From an uncultured Lachnospiraceae bacterium (GTDB lineage: Bacteria; Bacillota_A; Clostridia; Lachnospirales; Lachnospiraceae): 16,347 nt of DNA. This document shows, piece by piece, positions 1 to 6,734 of the stretch. The translations under genes and the position numbers were made by a program. Below the pieces are notes generated by a model, which was not told the origin of the DNA, made no database searches, and saw only the letters and a program-made list of their open reading frames with translations. The DNA lies in the NCBI GenBank assembly GCA_905207905.1, contig CAJLNC010000059.1:1-16347 (forward strand), read 5' to 3'. Positions within the stretch are counted from its first letter, which is position 1; every line of letters starts with the position of its first letter.

Positions 1-1362
1 GCTCAGCAGCAGATGCAGAAAGCTCAGACTGACGCAAAAGCGGCAGTTGCCCAGGCACTGCAGTTTTCAGAAATTTTGCCTGGGCAGATTGCTGGCGTTG
101 GTTTTTCTGGACAAATGCATGGGATGGTCGCTTTGGATGATCAGATGCAGCCTGTGGATGAGGCGATTATCCATTTGGATGCCCGGTCATTGAAAGAAAA
201 AGAAACCATTTTTGAGCTTGCTGGAGACTTGATGAAGACAGAACTTCTAAATCAGCCAAGTACTGGGATGCTGATCTGTTCTTTGCTGTGGACGAAAAAT
301 CAGAAACCAGAATGTTATGAGAAAATCCGATATGTGATGTCGCCCAAAGACTACATCCGGTATCTTCTCACAGGCTGCGTAGGAACCGACTACAGTGATG
401 CAGGGGCAACGCTTGCATTTTCCGTAAAGCATCGCAGATGGTGTATGGAATTGATACAAAGACTGGGATTGAAGGAAGACATCTGGCCGCAAGTATACGA
501 ATCCAGTGAAATAGCAGGAAAAATCACAGCGTCGGCAGCGGCTGAGACAGGTTTGCCGGAGGGAATTCCTGTGGTGGCTGGCGCTGGGGACTGTGCGGCT
601 GCAATGATTGGAAATGCAGTGATTGAGAAAGGCATCATGACCTGCAATATCGGAACGGCATCTCAGATTGCAGTGATTACCGATAAGCCGGTGTTTGATG
701 AAGGAATGCGGTGCCAGCTGTGGTGTCATGCGCTTCCGGGAGCCTGGATCTACCAGGGAGGCGCACTGAATGGAGGAAACACTTTAAGCTGGCTGAAAAA
801 TAAGGTGCTTCGGGATAAGCGGCCCTTTGCTCAATTGGATCAGGAGGTGGCAAAGATTCCGGCTGGCAGTGAAGGATTACTGTTTTTGCCCTATCTGGCA
901 GGAGAGAGGACGCCCTTTAACGATCCAATGGCCAGAGGCGTTTATTTTGGAATGACGATGCGCCATGATCAGGCCTATGTGGTGAGAGCGACCATGGAAG
1001 GAGTACTTTACAATCTTAGAGAGTGTAAAACGATTTTTGATCAGATGAAAATTCCTCAGAAGAAGCTGATTTCTTCCGGAGGAGGAGCAAAAGGAAAAGC
1101 CTGGAAACAGATACAGGCGGATATGCTGGACATGCCGGTCTATACCACCAATACAGAGGAAGAGGCTTGTCTTGGCGCTGCGATACTGGCGGCAGTGGGA
1201 ACCGGACAGTATCAGGATGTATACGAAGCCTGCAGAGAAATGGTGACTGTAAATGATACGGTGACAGAACCCATTAGAGAAAATGCAGAGTATTACAGAG
1301 AGCGCCAGGGATTGTTCGATGATCTGTATGACCATGTTAAGGAATTATATAGAAGACTGTGA
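1..1362 (+). CDS. xylB: Xylulokinase, 5'-truncated by the window edge
   Basis: This is a FGGY-family sugar kinase that phosphorylates D-xylulose to D-xylulose 5-phosphate in the cytoplasm, linking xylose catabolism to the pentose phosphate pathway. The frame is open from base 1 and the first ATG is at 13. Roughly the first 45-50 residues, including the N-terminal phosphate-binding loop, lie outside the window. Visible motifs, counted from the ATG at 13, are FSGQMHG (about 31-37, typical of xylulokinases), LDARS (55-59), AGAGDCAAA with the likely catalytic-base Asp at 193 (codon 589-591), the NIGTASQ segment, YLAGERTPF and the C-terminal SSGGGAKGKAW nucleotide-binding loop. The stop TGA is at 1360-1362. 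The next annotated operon is convergent. I see no xylose isomerase or regulator in the window. Family identity is confident. Substrate specificity is from family resemblance, and a related FGGY pentulose kinase is the only real alternative. Confidence 0.93.
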   Translation, partial: AQQQMQKAQTDAKAAVAQALQFSEILPGQIAGVGFSGQMHGMVALDDQMQPVDEAIIHLDARSLKEKETIFELAGDLMKTELLNQPSTGMLICSLLWTKNQKPECYEKIRYVMSPKDYIRYLLTGCVGTDYSDAGATLAFSVKHRRWCMELIQRLGLKEDIWPQVYESSEIAGKITASAAAETGLPEGIPVVAGAGDCAAAMIGNAVIEKGIMTCNIGTASQIAVITDKPVFDEGMRCQLWCHALPGAWIYQGGALNGGNTLSWLKNKVLRDKRPFAQLDQEVAKIPAGSEGLLFLPYLAGERTPFNDPMARGVYFGMTMRHDQAYVVRATMEGVLYNLRECKTIFDQMKIPQKKLISSGGGAKGKAWKQIQADMLDMPVYTTNTEEEACLGAAILAAVGTGQYQDVYEACREMVTVNDTVTEPIRENAEYYRERQGLFDDLYDHVKELYRRL

Positions 1363-1454
1363 TCCCAGACATTTCAGAAATCGATTCCAAAGAAGAGTAT
1401 CATAAAAAAGCCGTAAGAGAAAAACAGAAGGATTGGGCTGGCCCGAAGGGGTAG
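1359..1454 (+). CDS. Possible 31-residue ORF overlapping the xylulokinase stop
   Basis: A GTG at 1359-1361 overlaps the xylulokinase TGA in the GTGA arrangement usual for translational coupling. It opens a short, very hydrophilic frame ending at TAG 1452-1454. The peptide contains SKEEYHKKAVREKQKDWAGP and looks more like a real protein tail than random translation. There is only a weak purine stretch (AGAAGA) in front of the GTG. I recognise no family. It may be the remnant of a downstream gene that has been deleted, or chance. Confidence 0.2.
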   Translation: MIPDISEIDSKEEYHKKAVREKQKDWAGPKG

Positions 1455-1492
1455 GAAGCAGAGTCAGTTCATTCCGAAAGTTTTGTCTTGCG

Positions 1493-1536
1493 GCATTTTT
1501 GCTTCATAGAAAATTTTTCCTGTGAAACAAAAATGC
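1493..1536. terminator. Hairpin between convergent xylulokinase and SDR genes
   Basis: Arms at 1493-1509 and 1520-1536 are complementary at 15 of 17 positions around a 10-base AT-only-plus-C loop; the arms carry GCATTTTTG and CAAAAATGC at their outer ends. It lies between two genes that transcribe towards each other, so a shared bidirectional terminator is the natural reading. There is no separate T-tract beyond either arm, so this is inferred from position and symmetry. The rest of 1455-1618 shows nothing else I can support. Confidence 0.4.
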
Positions 1537-1618
1537 TCTGCAGGATCACACTGTGGCGGACAGAAACGATGCCCCTGGTATGAACACTACCCAAAGCGCT
1601 GGAAGACGGCAGCCAGGT

Positions 1619-2692
1619 TTAAGTATTCCTCAGACATTCTATGGTTCTGGCAGCGCCTTTCTCCAGGGAAAAGCAGGGGCGCCAGCCCAGGCTTTCCAGA
1701 CGGCGGGAATCCAGAGCAGAATTGTCCATCAGGTTATAGCCCCTTTTCTCAAGTGCTGTGGCTTCCTGACAAATTACTTTCGTTCCGGCAGCTTTGGCCA
1801 GAGCGTCGGCCAGATCCCGGATGGTGACAATGGAATCCGGATTGGAAATATTGTAGGCAGTACTTCGCTCACCGTTTAACAGTACCGCAAGGATGGCAGA
1901 AGCGCAGTCCAGGGTATAGCAGTAGGAGCGAAGCTGTGTGCCAGCGCTTTTCATGATAATATCCTGCCCAAGTACAGCATTTCGGGTGAACTGTGCGGAG
2001 GCTCTGGAATCGGAAACCGTGATGGAGGGTCCGTAGATATGACCGGGCCGCACAATTACCGTGTCCGTGTTGTATTCCGCATTGTACGAGATGCAGAGTG
2101 TCTCCGCAGCGCGCTTGGCACAGGGATAACAGGCTCTTGGATTTAACAGATCTACATAGCCGTATTCGTCCTCACGATAAGGCGCTTTATTGGCGTTGCC
2201 GCCCATGCGCGTGCCGTAAACCTCGCTGGAGGACACATAGAGAAGACGTCTGGTGGAACTGCGGCGCATGAGATCTAGCAGGGCATTTAATCCTACCAGA
2301 TTGGCTAACATAGTCTCAGCGGGCTGTTTTGTGTAGGAGGCCGGAGAGGCATTGCTGGCGGCATGGATGATATAGTCTGTATTCAAGTTGATGATTGCGG
2401 AATCCGTGGCTTCATAAAAAACAAATTCATAGTCCTGATCCAACCGGAAGAGTGAGAAGCGACGCTGTATTTTTTCTCTGCTGCGTCCGGCCAGAAGAAG
2501 ATGAATATTGGCCTGTTTCTGCGTATTTAGATAAAAAATCAGATCTGCTATGGCAGATCCAATCATCCCGGTGGCGCCTGTAATTAACAGAGAGCAGCCG
2601 AAAAGCTGTTCCAGATTGGGAATCTGTGCGGCCGCTTTGGCTGTATCTGCCCAGTAATGTTCGGTATAATTCATAGTCATTATTTTAACCAC
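1619..2692 (-). CDS. NAD(P)-dependent epimerase/dehydratase, extended SDR family
   Basis: This is an extended short-chain dehydrogenase/reductase with a Rossmann fold, probably acting on a nucleotide-activated sugar or alditol. Numbered from the GTG at 2692 it shows the dinucleotide-binding GATGMIG (39-45), the catalytic-serine strand SSSEVYG (154-160), the catalytic YPCAK (YxxxK, 189-193) and RPGHIYGP. Overall it resembles UDP-glucuronate decarboxylase / nucleotide-sugar epimerases. Three starts compete. GTG 2692 has AAGGA only 3 nt upstream. ATG 2680 sits in a TAATG overlap with the preceding stop. ATG 2674 is two codons further. Coupling to the upstream gene makes 2680 or 2674 likely. It is the last gene of the licD - cytidylyltransferase - SDR operon, so its substrate is probably the sugar or alditol that the cytidylyltransferase activates. 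The exact reaction cannot be read from sequence. Confidence 0.85.
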   Translation of the reverse strand: MVKIMTMNYTEHYWADTAKAAAQIPNLEQLFGCSLLITGATGMIGSAIADLIFYLNTQKQANIHLLLAGRSREKIQRRFSLFRLDQDYEFVFYEATDSAIINLNTDYIIHAASNASPASYTKQPAETMLANLVGLNALLDLMRRSSTRRLLYVSSSEVYGTRMGGNANKAPYREDEYGYVDLLNPRACYPCAKRAAETLCISYNAEYNTDTVIVRPGHIYGPSITVSDSRASAQFTRNAVLGQDIIMKSAGTQLRSYCYTLDCASAILAVLLNGERSTAYNISNPDSIVTIRDLADALAKAAGTKVICQEATALEKRGYNLMDNSALDSRRLESLGWRPCFSLEKGAARTIECLRNT

Positions 2693-3390
2693 GTATCCTT
2701 TTTCGTGTGAAGCAGCGCTTTAAAGATCATCATGTCATCAAGGGTGGTAATTTTCAGATTTTCCTCGGAACCTTTGGAAAAATAAATGGTTTCCCCCAGC
2801 TTCTGCATCAGTACACAGGTGGCGGCAGTTCCGGTGATCCCCCGCTTCTGGGCTTCCCGATGTGCCCATAAAAGTTTGCCCAGAGAGTAGGCGTGAGGCG
2901 TCTGAGTGCGCAGCAGTTCCTCCCTTGGAATGGATACGGTGGAGGAAATTCCATCGCGGCTTTGCATGACAGCCTCCACACAGGGAATAGCGGCCACTGC
3001 GCTGCCGTATTTTTGATAGGTGGCCAGACAGTTGGAAATAATTTCGCTGGAGACCAGGCAGCGGTTGCCATCGTGAATCATTACAATATCCTCCGGGGAT
3101 AGCTCTTTTTCCAGAGTTTCCAATCCCAGGCGAATCGATTCTTGTCCGGTGTCTCCGCCGGGCACTACCCAGCGAAGCTTGGTAATATTAAACTGGCTGG
3201 CGTAGGCCTTTAGGACATCAATCCAAGAGGGAAGGGTGACCACCAGGATGGCGTCGATGCTGGGATGACGCTGAAATGCCTCCATGGTATGGATGATCAA
3301 AGGTTTGTTGTCAATATGGATAAACTGCTTTGGAATGTCCTGTCCCATGCGGGAACCGGAGCCTGCCGCTGTCAGCAGTGCTGTAATCAT
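2680..3390 (-). CDS. IspD/TarI-family cytidylyltransferase (likely CDP-alditol synthesis)
   Basis: This is a 236-residue nucleotidyltransferase of the family that makes CDP-methylerythritol (IspD) or CDP-ribitol (TarI, bacterial and animal ISPD) from CTP and an alditol phosphate. It shows the CTP-binding loop AAGSGSRMG (8-16) followed by PKQF (20-23), HDGNR (106-110) where IspD proteins usually have HDAAR, RTQTPHAY (161-168), and the C-terminal NLKITTLDD (211-219). I chose ATG 3388-3390. It overlaps the licD TGA as ATGA and has GGAGG 8 nt upstream; a longer TTG start at 3405 has no such site. Sitting between licD and an SDR gene, it is more likely to supply CDP-ribitol or a similar donor for LicD than to serve isoprenoid synthesis, but housekeeping IspD cannot be excluded from one window. 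Confidence 0.85.
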   Translation of the reverse strand: MITALLTAAGSGSRMGQDIPKQFIHIDNKPLIIHTMEAFQRHPSIDAILVVTLPSWIDVLKAYASQFNITKLRWVVPGGDTGQESIRLGLETLEKELSPEDIVMIHDGNRCLVSSEIISNCLATYQKYGSAVAAIPCVEAVMQSRDGISSTVSIPREELLRTQTPHAYSLGKLLWAHREAQKRGITGTAATCVLMQKLGETIYFSKGSEENLKITTLDDMMIFKALLHTKKDTWLK

Positions 3391-4286
3391 GATTCGTTCC
3401 TCCAATACATATGAAAGGTGTGGTCCGACTGCCGTTTTTCTTTGGGCGGCAGCTTCCCATAATCACCGTAAAGCTGAGTCAGGTAGGTATGATAATTTTG
3501 TGGTGCATGATAAGTTTTCCCTTCAAAGGAAACCTCCACAGTGGGAAGATATTCTTCCTTTACCACTTTTTCCTCTGTGGTATGCACCGGAGCAGTCATC
3601 ACGCCCACATAAGCCTCCTGGTCAAAGGAATATTTTTTTGCCAGTTTTTGGATCTGCTGACTCCAGAAACGGTAGCCTGCTAGTCTGGCTGGAAGAAACA
3701 TCACGATATGAAACAGATGAGCAGCCAGGCTGCTGGCTTCCATGTGCCGGAGTGCAGCCACACGCTGCATTCGCCGCAGATTTACCATTTTTCTGTAGTG
3801 CTTTTTTGTTTCTTTATCACTTTCGGGAAGTCCCTCAATGGGAAAAATATCCAGGAAAAAGGGCTGGTATACGATGTTTTTTTCTTTTGTCCCGCTGTTG
3901 CAGTTTTCAATTACTCCGCCAAAATCATAGAGACGATAAAAGCCGCAGTAACGTGCAAATTTGTTCATATCAGGCCCCATAAGAACATAAGGTCCTATTT
4001 TCCCACCGGTGAGGGAGAGAAGTTTTTCACAGTCCGGCCTTGGCATATTGATATCAATATCATCGTCCCAGGGAATAAAGCCCTTGTGCCGGATCGCCCC
4101 AAGAAGGGTGCCTCCGGAGAGGTAATAGCGAAGCCCCAGTCCGTCGCAGCAGTCTGCCAGGGCATCCAGCATGGCCAGCTGTTTTTGTCTGGCTTCCTGT
4201 GTGGTCATGGCTTTTCCGCAGTCCTCTTTTGTAAAGAGGGGGTATTGGGAATTTGTTTTGGTTTTTACAGTTTTTTTTCTATTCAT
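3387..4286 (-). CDS. licD: LicD-family phosphotransferase
   Basis: This is a 299-residue LicD-type nucleotidyltransferase-fold protein. Members transfer phosphocholine, phosphoribitol or similar groups from CDP-donors to teichoic acids, capsules or glycans; the fukutin/FKRP ribitol-phosphate transferases of animals belong to the same superfamily. The diagnostic block is intact: SGGTLLGAIRHKGFIPWDDDID, with GG at 58-59 and the metal-binding WDDDID at 73-78, numbered from ATG 4286. Further on are FFLDIFPIEG and the C-terminal YGDYGKLPP block. I prefer ATG 4284-4286 because AGGGA lies 8 nt upstream; a longer frame from ATG 4310 has no ribosome site. It is the first gene of the operon and its TGA overlaps the next ATG. 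The accepted group (ribitol, glycerol, choline or other) is not visible. The directly linked cytidylyltransferase favours an alditol phosphate. Confidence 0.9.
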   Translation of the reverse strand: MNRKKTVKTKTNSQYPLFTKEDCGKAMTTQEARQKQLAMLDALADCCDGLGLRYYLSGGTLLGAIRHKGFIPWDDDIDINMPRPDCEKLLSLTGGKIGPYVLMGPDMNKFARYCGFYRLYDFGGVIENCNSGTKEKNIVYQPFFLDIFPIEGLPESDKETKKHYRKMVNLRRMQRVAALRHMEASSLAAHLFHIVMFLPARLAGYRFWSQQIQKLAKKYSFDQEAYVGVMTAPVHTTEEKVVKEEYLPTVEVSFEGKTYHAPQNYHTYLTQLYGDYGKLPPKEKRQSDHTFHMYWRNES

Positions 4287-4597
4287 AGCATTTCCCTGCA
4301 GTTTTTGCATCTGTATGATTATGCTGAAAAAGCAGCGTCAGTATACAAAATTTCTCTGTAAAATATAATAATATGACCATTATTTTAACACGATAAATGG
4401 CTGCTGTAAAGGTGGCAATCTGTGGCTGCATGTACTGAAAATTTTACGATGCATTCTACCATTTATCAATGGAATAATATAACAGTAATATTTTAACATA
4501 ATGATTGACAATTCAGACAAGGAATGCTACCATCTTTAAAGAAATAATGAATACTTATTTAAAAAGTAGTGGTCGTATTTTAGGGAGGAATTTTTAC
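4287..4597. promoter_or_regulatory. Divergent AT-rich regulatory region between licD and blaI
   Basis: About 310 bases separate the two divergent operons. For the plus-strand operon there is a consensus -35 TTGACA at 4505-4510 with a poor -10 (TACCAT, 4528-4533) 17 bp away. A short dyad CCATT-tatc-AATGG lies at 4460-4473, and similar CTACCAT blocks recur near 4455-4462 and 4527-4533, which could be repressor contacts. A TACA/TGTA pair with a 9 bp gap lies at 4344-4360, but the spacing does not match known BlaI boxes. I see no convincing promoter for licD. The operator assignment is inference. Confidence 0.4.
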
Positions 4598-4984
4598 ATG
4601 AACAGACAGGCACTTAGTCCCCGGCAACTGCAGGTAATGGAAATTTTATGGCGGGCGGAAGAGGGCATGACTGCGTCCGCAATCGTGAAGGCAGATAAGA
4701 CGTTGCAGATCAATACAGTGCAGGCATCTTTAAGAAGTCTGATATCCAAAAAATATATTAAAATCGGTGAAATTGTTTACAGCGGAACGGTGTTGTCCAG
4801 AAGCTATGTGCCGCTTGTGAGCCGGGAGGAATATTTGGAACTTTCCTGCCAGAAACTGGTAGAATTTTCCTCATCTTCCGTGGTGATGGCTAACTTAATT
4901 AATGAAGAAAAAGACGGAAAACTGCTGGACGAATTGGAAGAAATGATCAAACAAAGGAAAAAAGAGATAGAAAGAGGAGAGTAA
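4598..4984 (+). CDS. BlaI/MecI/CopY-family transcriptional repressor
   Basis: This is a 128-residue winged-helix repressor of the BlaI/MecI/CopY family. These bind DNA as dimers and are inactivated by proteolysis by a partner M56 membrane protease. The N-terminal domain LSPRQLQVMEILWR (residues 5-18), then ASAIV and the recognition-helix region NTVQASLRSLISKKYI, fits the family. The C-terminal part is a helical, charged dimerisation segment ending in EEMIKQRKKEIERGE. I chose ATG 4598 because GGGAGG lies 9 nt upstream and the length equals the family norm; the frame stays open back to 4505 but that extension has no ribosome site. It is followed 1 bp later by the M56 gene, so the two are co-transcribed and almost certainly form a repressor/antirepressor pair. 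Autoregulation of the upstream promoter is expected from the family, not seen directly. Confidence 0.92.
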   Translation: MNRQALSPRQLQVMEILWRAEEGMTASAIVKADKTLQINTVQASLRSLISKKYIKIGEIVYSGTVLSRSYVPLVSREEYLELSCQKLVEFSSSSVVMANLINEEKDGKLLDELEEMIKQRKKEIERGE

Positions 4985-4985
4985 A

Positions 4986-6104
4986 ATGTCTTTTTCACTG
5001 GGAGCGTTTTTGATATGCTTTCTTACAGTGTTTTGCTTATTGCTGTTTACATATTACATCATTTATGTAAAGCGGGAACCCTTTGACAGGGGAATGCGCT
5101 TCCTGTTTTGGGTGATAGCATTGGTCTTAGTGAGAATGCTGATACCGGTGAATTTTCCTTTCACCATCACGGTTAGCTCCCGGGTGATTTTGCCGCCGAT
5201 TTCCAGGTTTTTGTTTGGATATTTTGGAAATACCAAAGTAAATCTTGCAAAAATCATATTTGTGGTTTGGCTGGCAGTGACGGTGATAAAGTTAGTTTAT
5301 TTGTTTTACAGGCAGAGCAGTTTCCGTAACTATTTATTGCCTTTTATCTGTGGAGAGAGGGAAAACACCCTAAAGATACGTGAAATTTTGACAGATTTAC
5401 ATGCGGATAAGGTTCGGATAGCACTGATACCAGGAGATATCACTCCCAGTATTGTAGGTCTTTTGCGTCCGGTGTTGATATTGCCGGTGAAAGAGTTTGA
5501 AAATCAGGAGCTCCGCTATATTTGTGAACATGAGATAGAGCATTATAAACGGCATGATCTGTGGTTGAAGTTTTTCTTGAAGTTGGTGACCTGCGCTCAA
5601 TGGTTCAATCCCTTGGCGTATCTTTTAGATCGGGAATTGACATTGGCGTTTGAGTTGTCTACAGATCAGGCAGTTCTGGAGAAACATGGAGATGAGGCTT
5701 GGAATGAATATGCTTCTTGCCTGATTAAAAATGCCCGAAGAAATGAAGACAGTGCTTTTGGCCTTTCTTTTGTGAAAATCCGTCCGGAGAATATTAAGAC
5801 CAGAATGAGATTTATAACTTCCTATTCAGCAAAGAAGAACAAAGTAAAGAAGAGAACGATGGTTTTGAGATACTTGTTTGTAATTGCTGTAGGTGTGGTC
5901 GCGGTGTTCTTTGTGCCAGAGGCATATCGGGTGGATGAAGAAGTGCAAGAAAAGACATTTGGTGTTTTGGGTGAAGATACATATTTAATAGAAAATGGCG
6001 AGAAGTATGACTTATATGTAGCGGGTGAATTTGTATTTTCGGTTTCTACTATATTTGAAGAATTTCAGGATTTGCCGATTTATACAGAGGAGGAATTAAA
6101 ATGA
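4986..6104 (+). CDS. M56-family membrane metalloprotease (BlaR1-like antirepressor) without penicillin-binding domain
   Basis: This is a 372-residue polytopic membrane protein of peptidase family M56. Predicted membrane segments are at about 5-27, 38-58, 89-108 and 293-311. The cytoplasmic gluzincin domain has HEIEH (182-186) as the zinc motif and the downstream ELSTDQ (223-228) carrying the third ligand Glu and the conserved Asp. In BlaR1 and MecR1 this domain cleaves the BlaI/MecI repressor after an outside signal. Here the large C-terminal beta-lactam sensor is absent, and only about 60 outward-facing residues follow the last membrane segment, so the signal is something other than covalent beta-lactam acylation. 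AGAGGAGA precedes the ATG. The stop overlaps the next start (ATGA). The pairing with the adjacent BlaI-type gene is strong; the inducing signal is unknown. Confidence 0.9.
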   Translation: MSFSLGAFLICFLTVFCLLLFTYYIIYVKREPFDRGMRFLFWVIALVLVRMLIPVNFPFTITVSSRVILPPISRFLFGYFGNTKVNLAKIIFVVWLAVTVIKLVYLFYRQSSFRNYLLPFICGERENTLKIREILTDLHADKVRIALIPGDITPSIVGLLRPVLILPVKEFENQELRYICEHEIEHYKRHDLWLKFFLKLVTCAQWFNPLAYLLDRELTLAFELSTDQAVLEKHGDEAWNEYASCLIKNARRNEDSAFGLSFVKIRPENIKTRMRFITSYSAKKNKVKKRTMVLRYLFVIAVGVVAVFFVPEAYRVDEEVQEKTFGVLGEDTYLIENGEKYDLYVAGEFVFSVSTIFEEFQDLPIYTEEELK

Positions 6105-6340
6105 AAAAGAAACAGATATTGTGTGCAATGGCAGTGATGGGGATGACTGTATTGTCAGCTCCCTTTGCTTCTGCTCAGGAGATGCAAGTAGTTCCGGTGA
6201 CAGAAGTCAGCCAGGAGGACGTTCAGGCAAGAACAGATATTAAGGAGTGGAGATTTAAGGTAGAGAATGGACATCTTTACAAGCGGCTGTATAATTGTTC
6301 TACTGGGAATTGGGAGACGGATTGGATTTTAATGGAATAA
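6101..6340 (+). CDS. Small secreted protein of the BlaI/M56 operon
   Basis: This is a 79-residue protein with a clear Sec signal peptide: MKKK, a hydrophobic stretch, then APFASAQ with likely cleavage after ASA near residue 25. The mature part is about 54 residues, acidic, and ends in an aromatic block WRFKVENGHLYKRLYN...W..DWILME (about 50-79). From memory, similar W-x-Y/F-K...NGxLYKRLYN...GxW..DW tails occur in small exported proteins of other Lachnospiraceae, often beside BlaI/M56 genes; I know no described function. ATG 6101 overlaps the M56 stop (ATGA) and has GAGGAGG just upstream, so it is translated in the same operon. It could be the secreted output, the ligand or a co-sensor of the M56 protein. 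This is inference from location. Confidence 0.8.
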   Translation: MKKKQILCAMAVMGMTVLSAPFASAQEMQVVPVTEVSQEDVQARTDIKEWRFKVENGHLYKRLYNCSTGNWETDWILME

Positions 6341-6453
6341 TGAAGAAGATCATCATTTGGTTTTAATAAATAATTTTAAGGAAAAATCTCTGGAACAGCA
6401 ACTTTCAAATCAGGTGGAAAAGAAAATATTGTCGCATATATGGTAAAAAGAAT

Positions 6454-6500
6454 GGGGCCGTCGCAGATGCCGGAAGGTACGCTGTGGCGGCCTCCTTTTT
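6454..6500 (+). terminator. Intrinsic terminator of the BlaI/M56 operon
   Basis: GGGGCCGTCGCAG (6454-6466) pairs with CTGTGGCGGCCTCC (6482-6495) with two wobble pairs and a small bulge, and is followed directly by TTTTT (6496-6500). An AAAAAG run precedes the left arm, so a weaker activity in the other direction is possible. It ends the transcript begun at blaI. Confidence 0.8.
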
Positions 6501-6530
6501 GCACCCTGGAAAGTTCTTTCTGACTCCAAG

Positions 6531-6640
6531 ACCTCAGCCATAGCGATTTGCTGAATTTGCAAGGCGGACGATAGAAGCGTATTGGACATACGCTGATTGA
6601 GGACAACGCAGAAAATTCAGCAAATCTCATGGCTTGAGGT
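6531..6640. repeat. Long imperfect hairpin (inverted repeat) between the terminator and aroC
   Basis: About 110 bases fold on themselves. The outer arms are ACCTCA-GCCAT (6531-6541) with ATGGC-t-TGAGGT (6629-6640). A perfect 14 bp stem joins GATTTGCTGAATTT (6545-6558) to its complement at 6613-6626. The tip is AGCGTAT-tggac-ATACGCT (6576-6594). The stretches between stems pair poorly. From memory, hairpins with a similar GCGGACGATAGAAGCGTA core recur between genes in other Lachnospiraceae, so this may be a dispersed non-coding repeat (REP/MITE-like). It does not look like a plain terminator, as no T-tract follows. A short minus-strand ORF inside it is an accident of the symmetry. Confidence 0.7.
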
Positions 6641-6656
6641 GTATTATCCCCTGTAA

Positions 6657-6678
6657 ACTGATGCTACACTGATGCTAT
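6657..6678. repeat. Tandem 11 bp duplication in the aroC leader
   Basis: ACTGATGCTAC (6657-6667) is followed immediately by ACTGATGCTAT (6668-6678), 10 of 11 bases identical. It lies 57 bp before the aroC start and could be a regulator site or replication slippage. I find no clear sigma-70 promoter or riboswitch in 6641-6734. Confidence 0.55.
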
Positions 6679-6734
6679 ATAAAACAAAAGAATTTTTGAG
6701 ATCAGAAAAATCACGATCAGAAAGGAGATCTGTC

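Noticed and set aside
247..1335. Minus-strand frames opposite xylulokinase (247-729, 390-647, 877-1335)
   Set aside because: Cys/His/Ser-rich shadow translations of a clear kinase gene, without starts or families.
1522..1879. Two overlapping plus-strand frames
   Set aside because: They overlap the 3' end of the SDR gene and have Trp/Pro/Ser-rich, unprotein-like composition.
3411..4368. Plus-strand frames opposite licD
   Set aside because: They run antisense to the strongly supported LicD motifs, and no ribosome sites fit.
4505..4597. Upstream extension of the BlaI gene
   Set aside because: This stretch contains the -35 box and the ribosome site for ATG 4598; the shorter protein has the normal family length.
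6376..6630. 84-codon minus-strand frame
   Set aside because: It runs through a terminator and a long hairpin, has no ribosome site, and its sequence mirrors the inverted repeat.
6672..6734. Upstream extension of chorismate synthase
   Set aside because: No ribosome site at 6672, while GAAAGGAGA precedes ATG 6735, giving the family's usual N-terminus.
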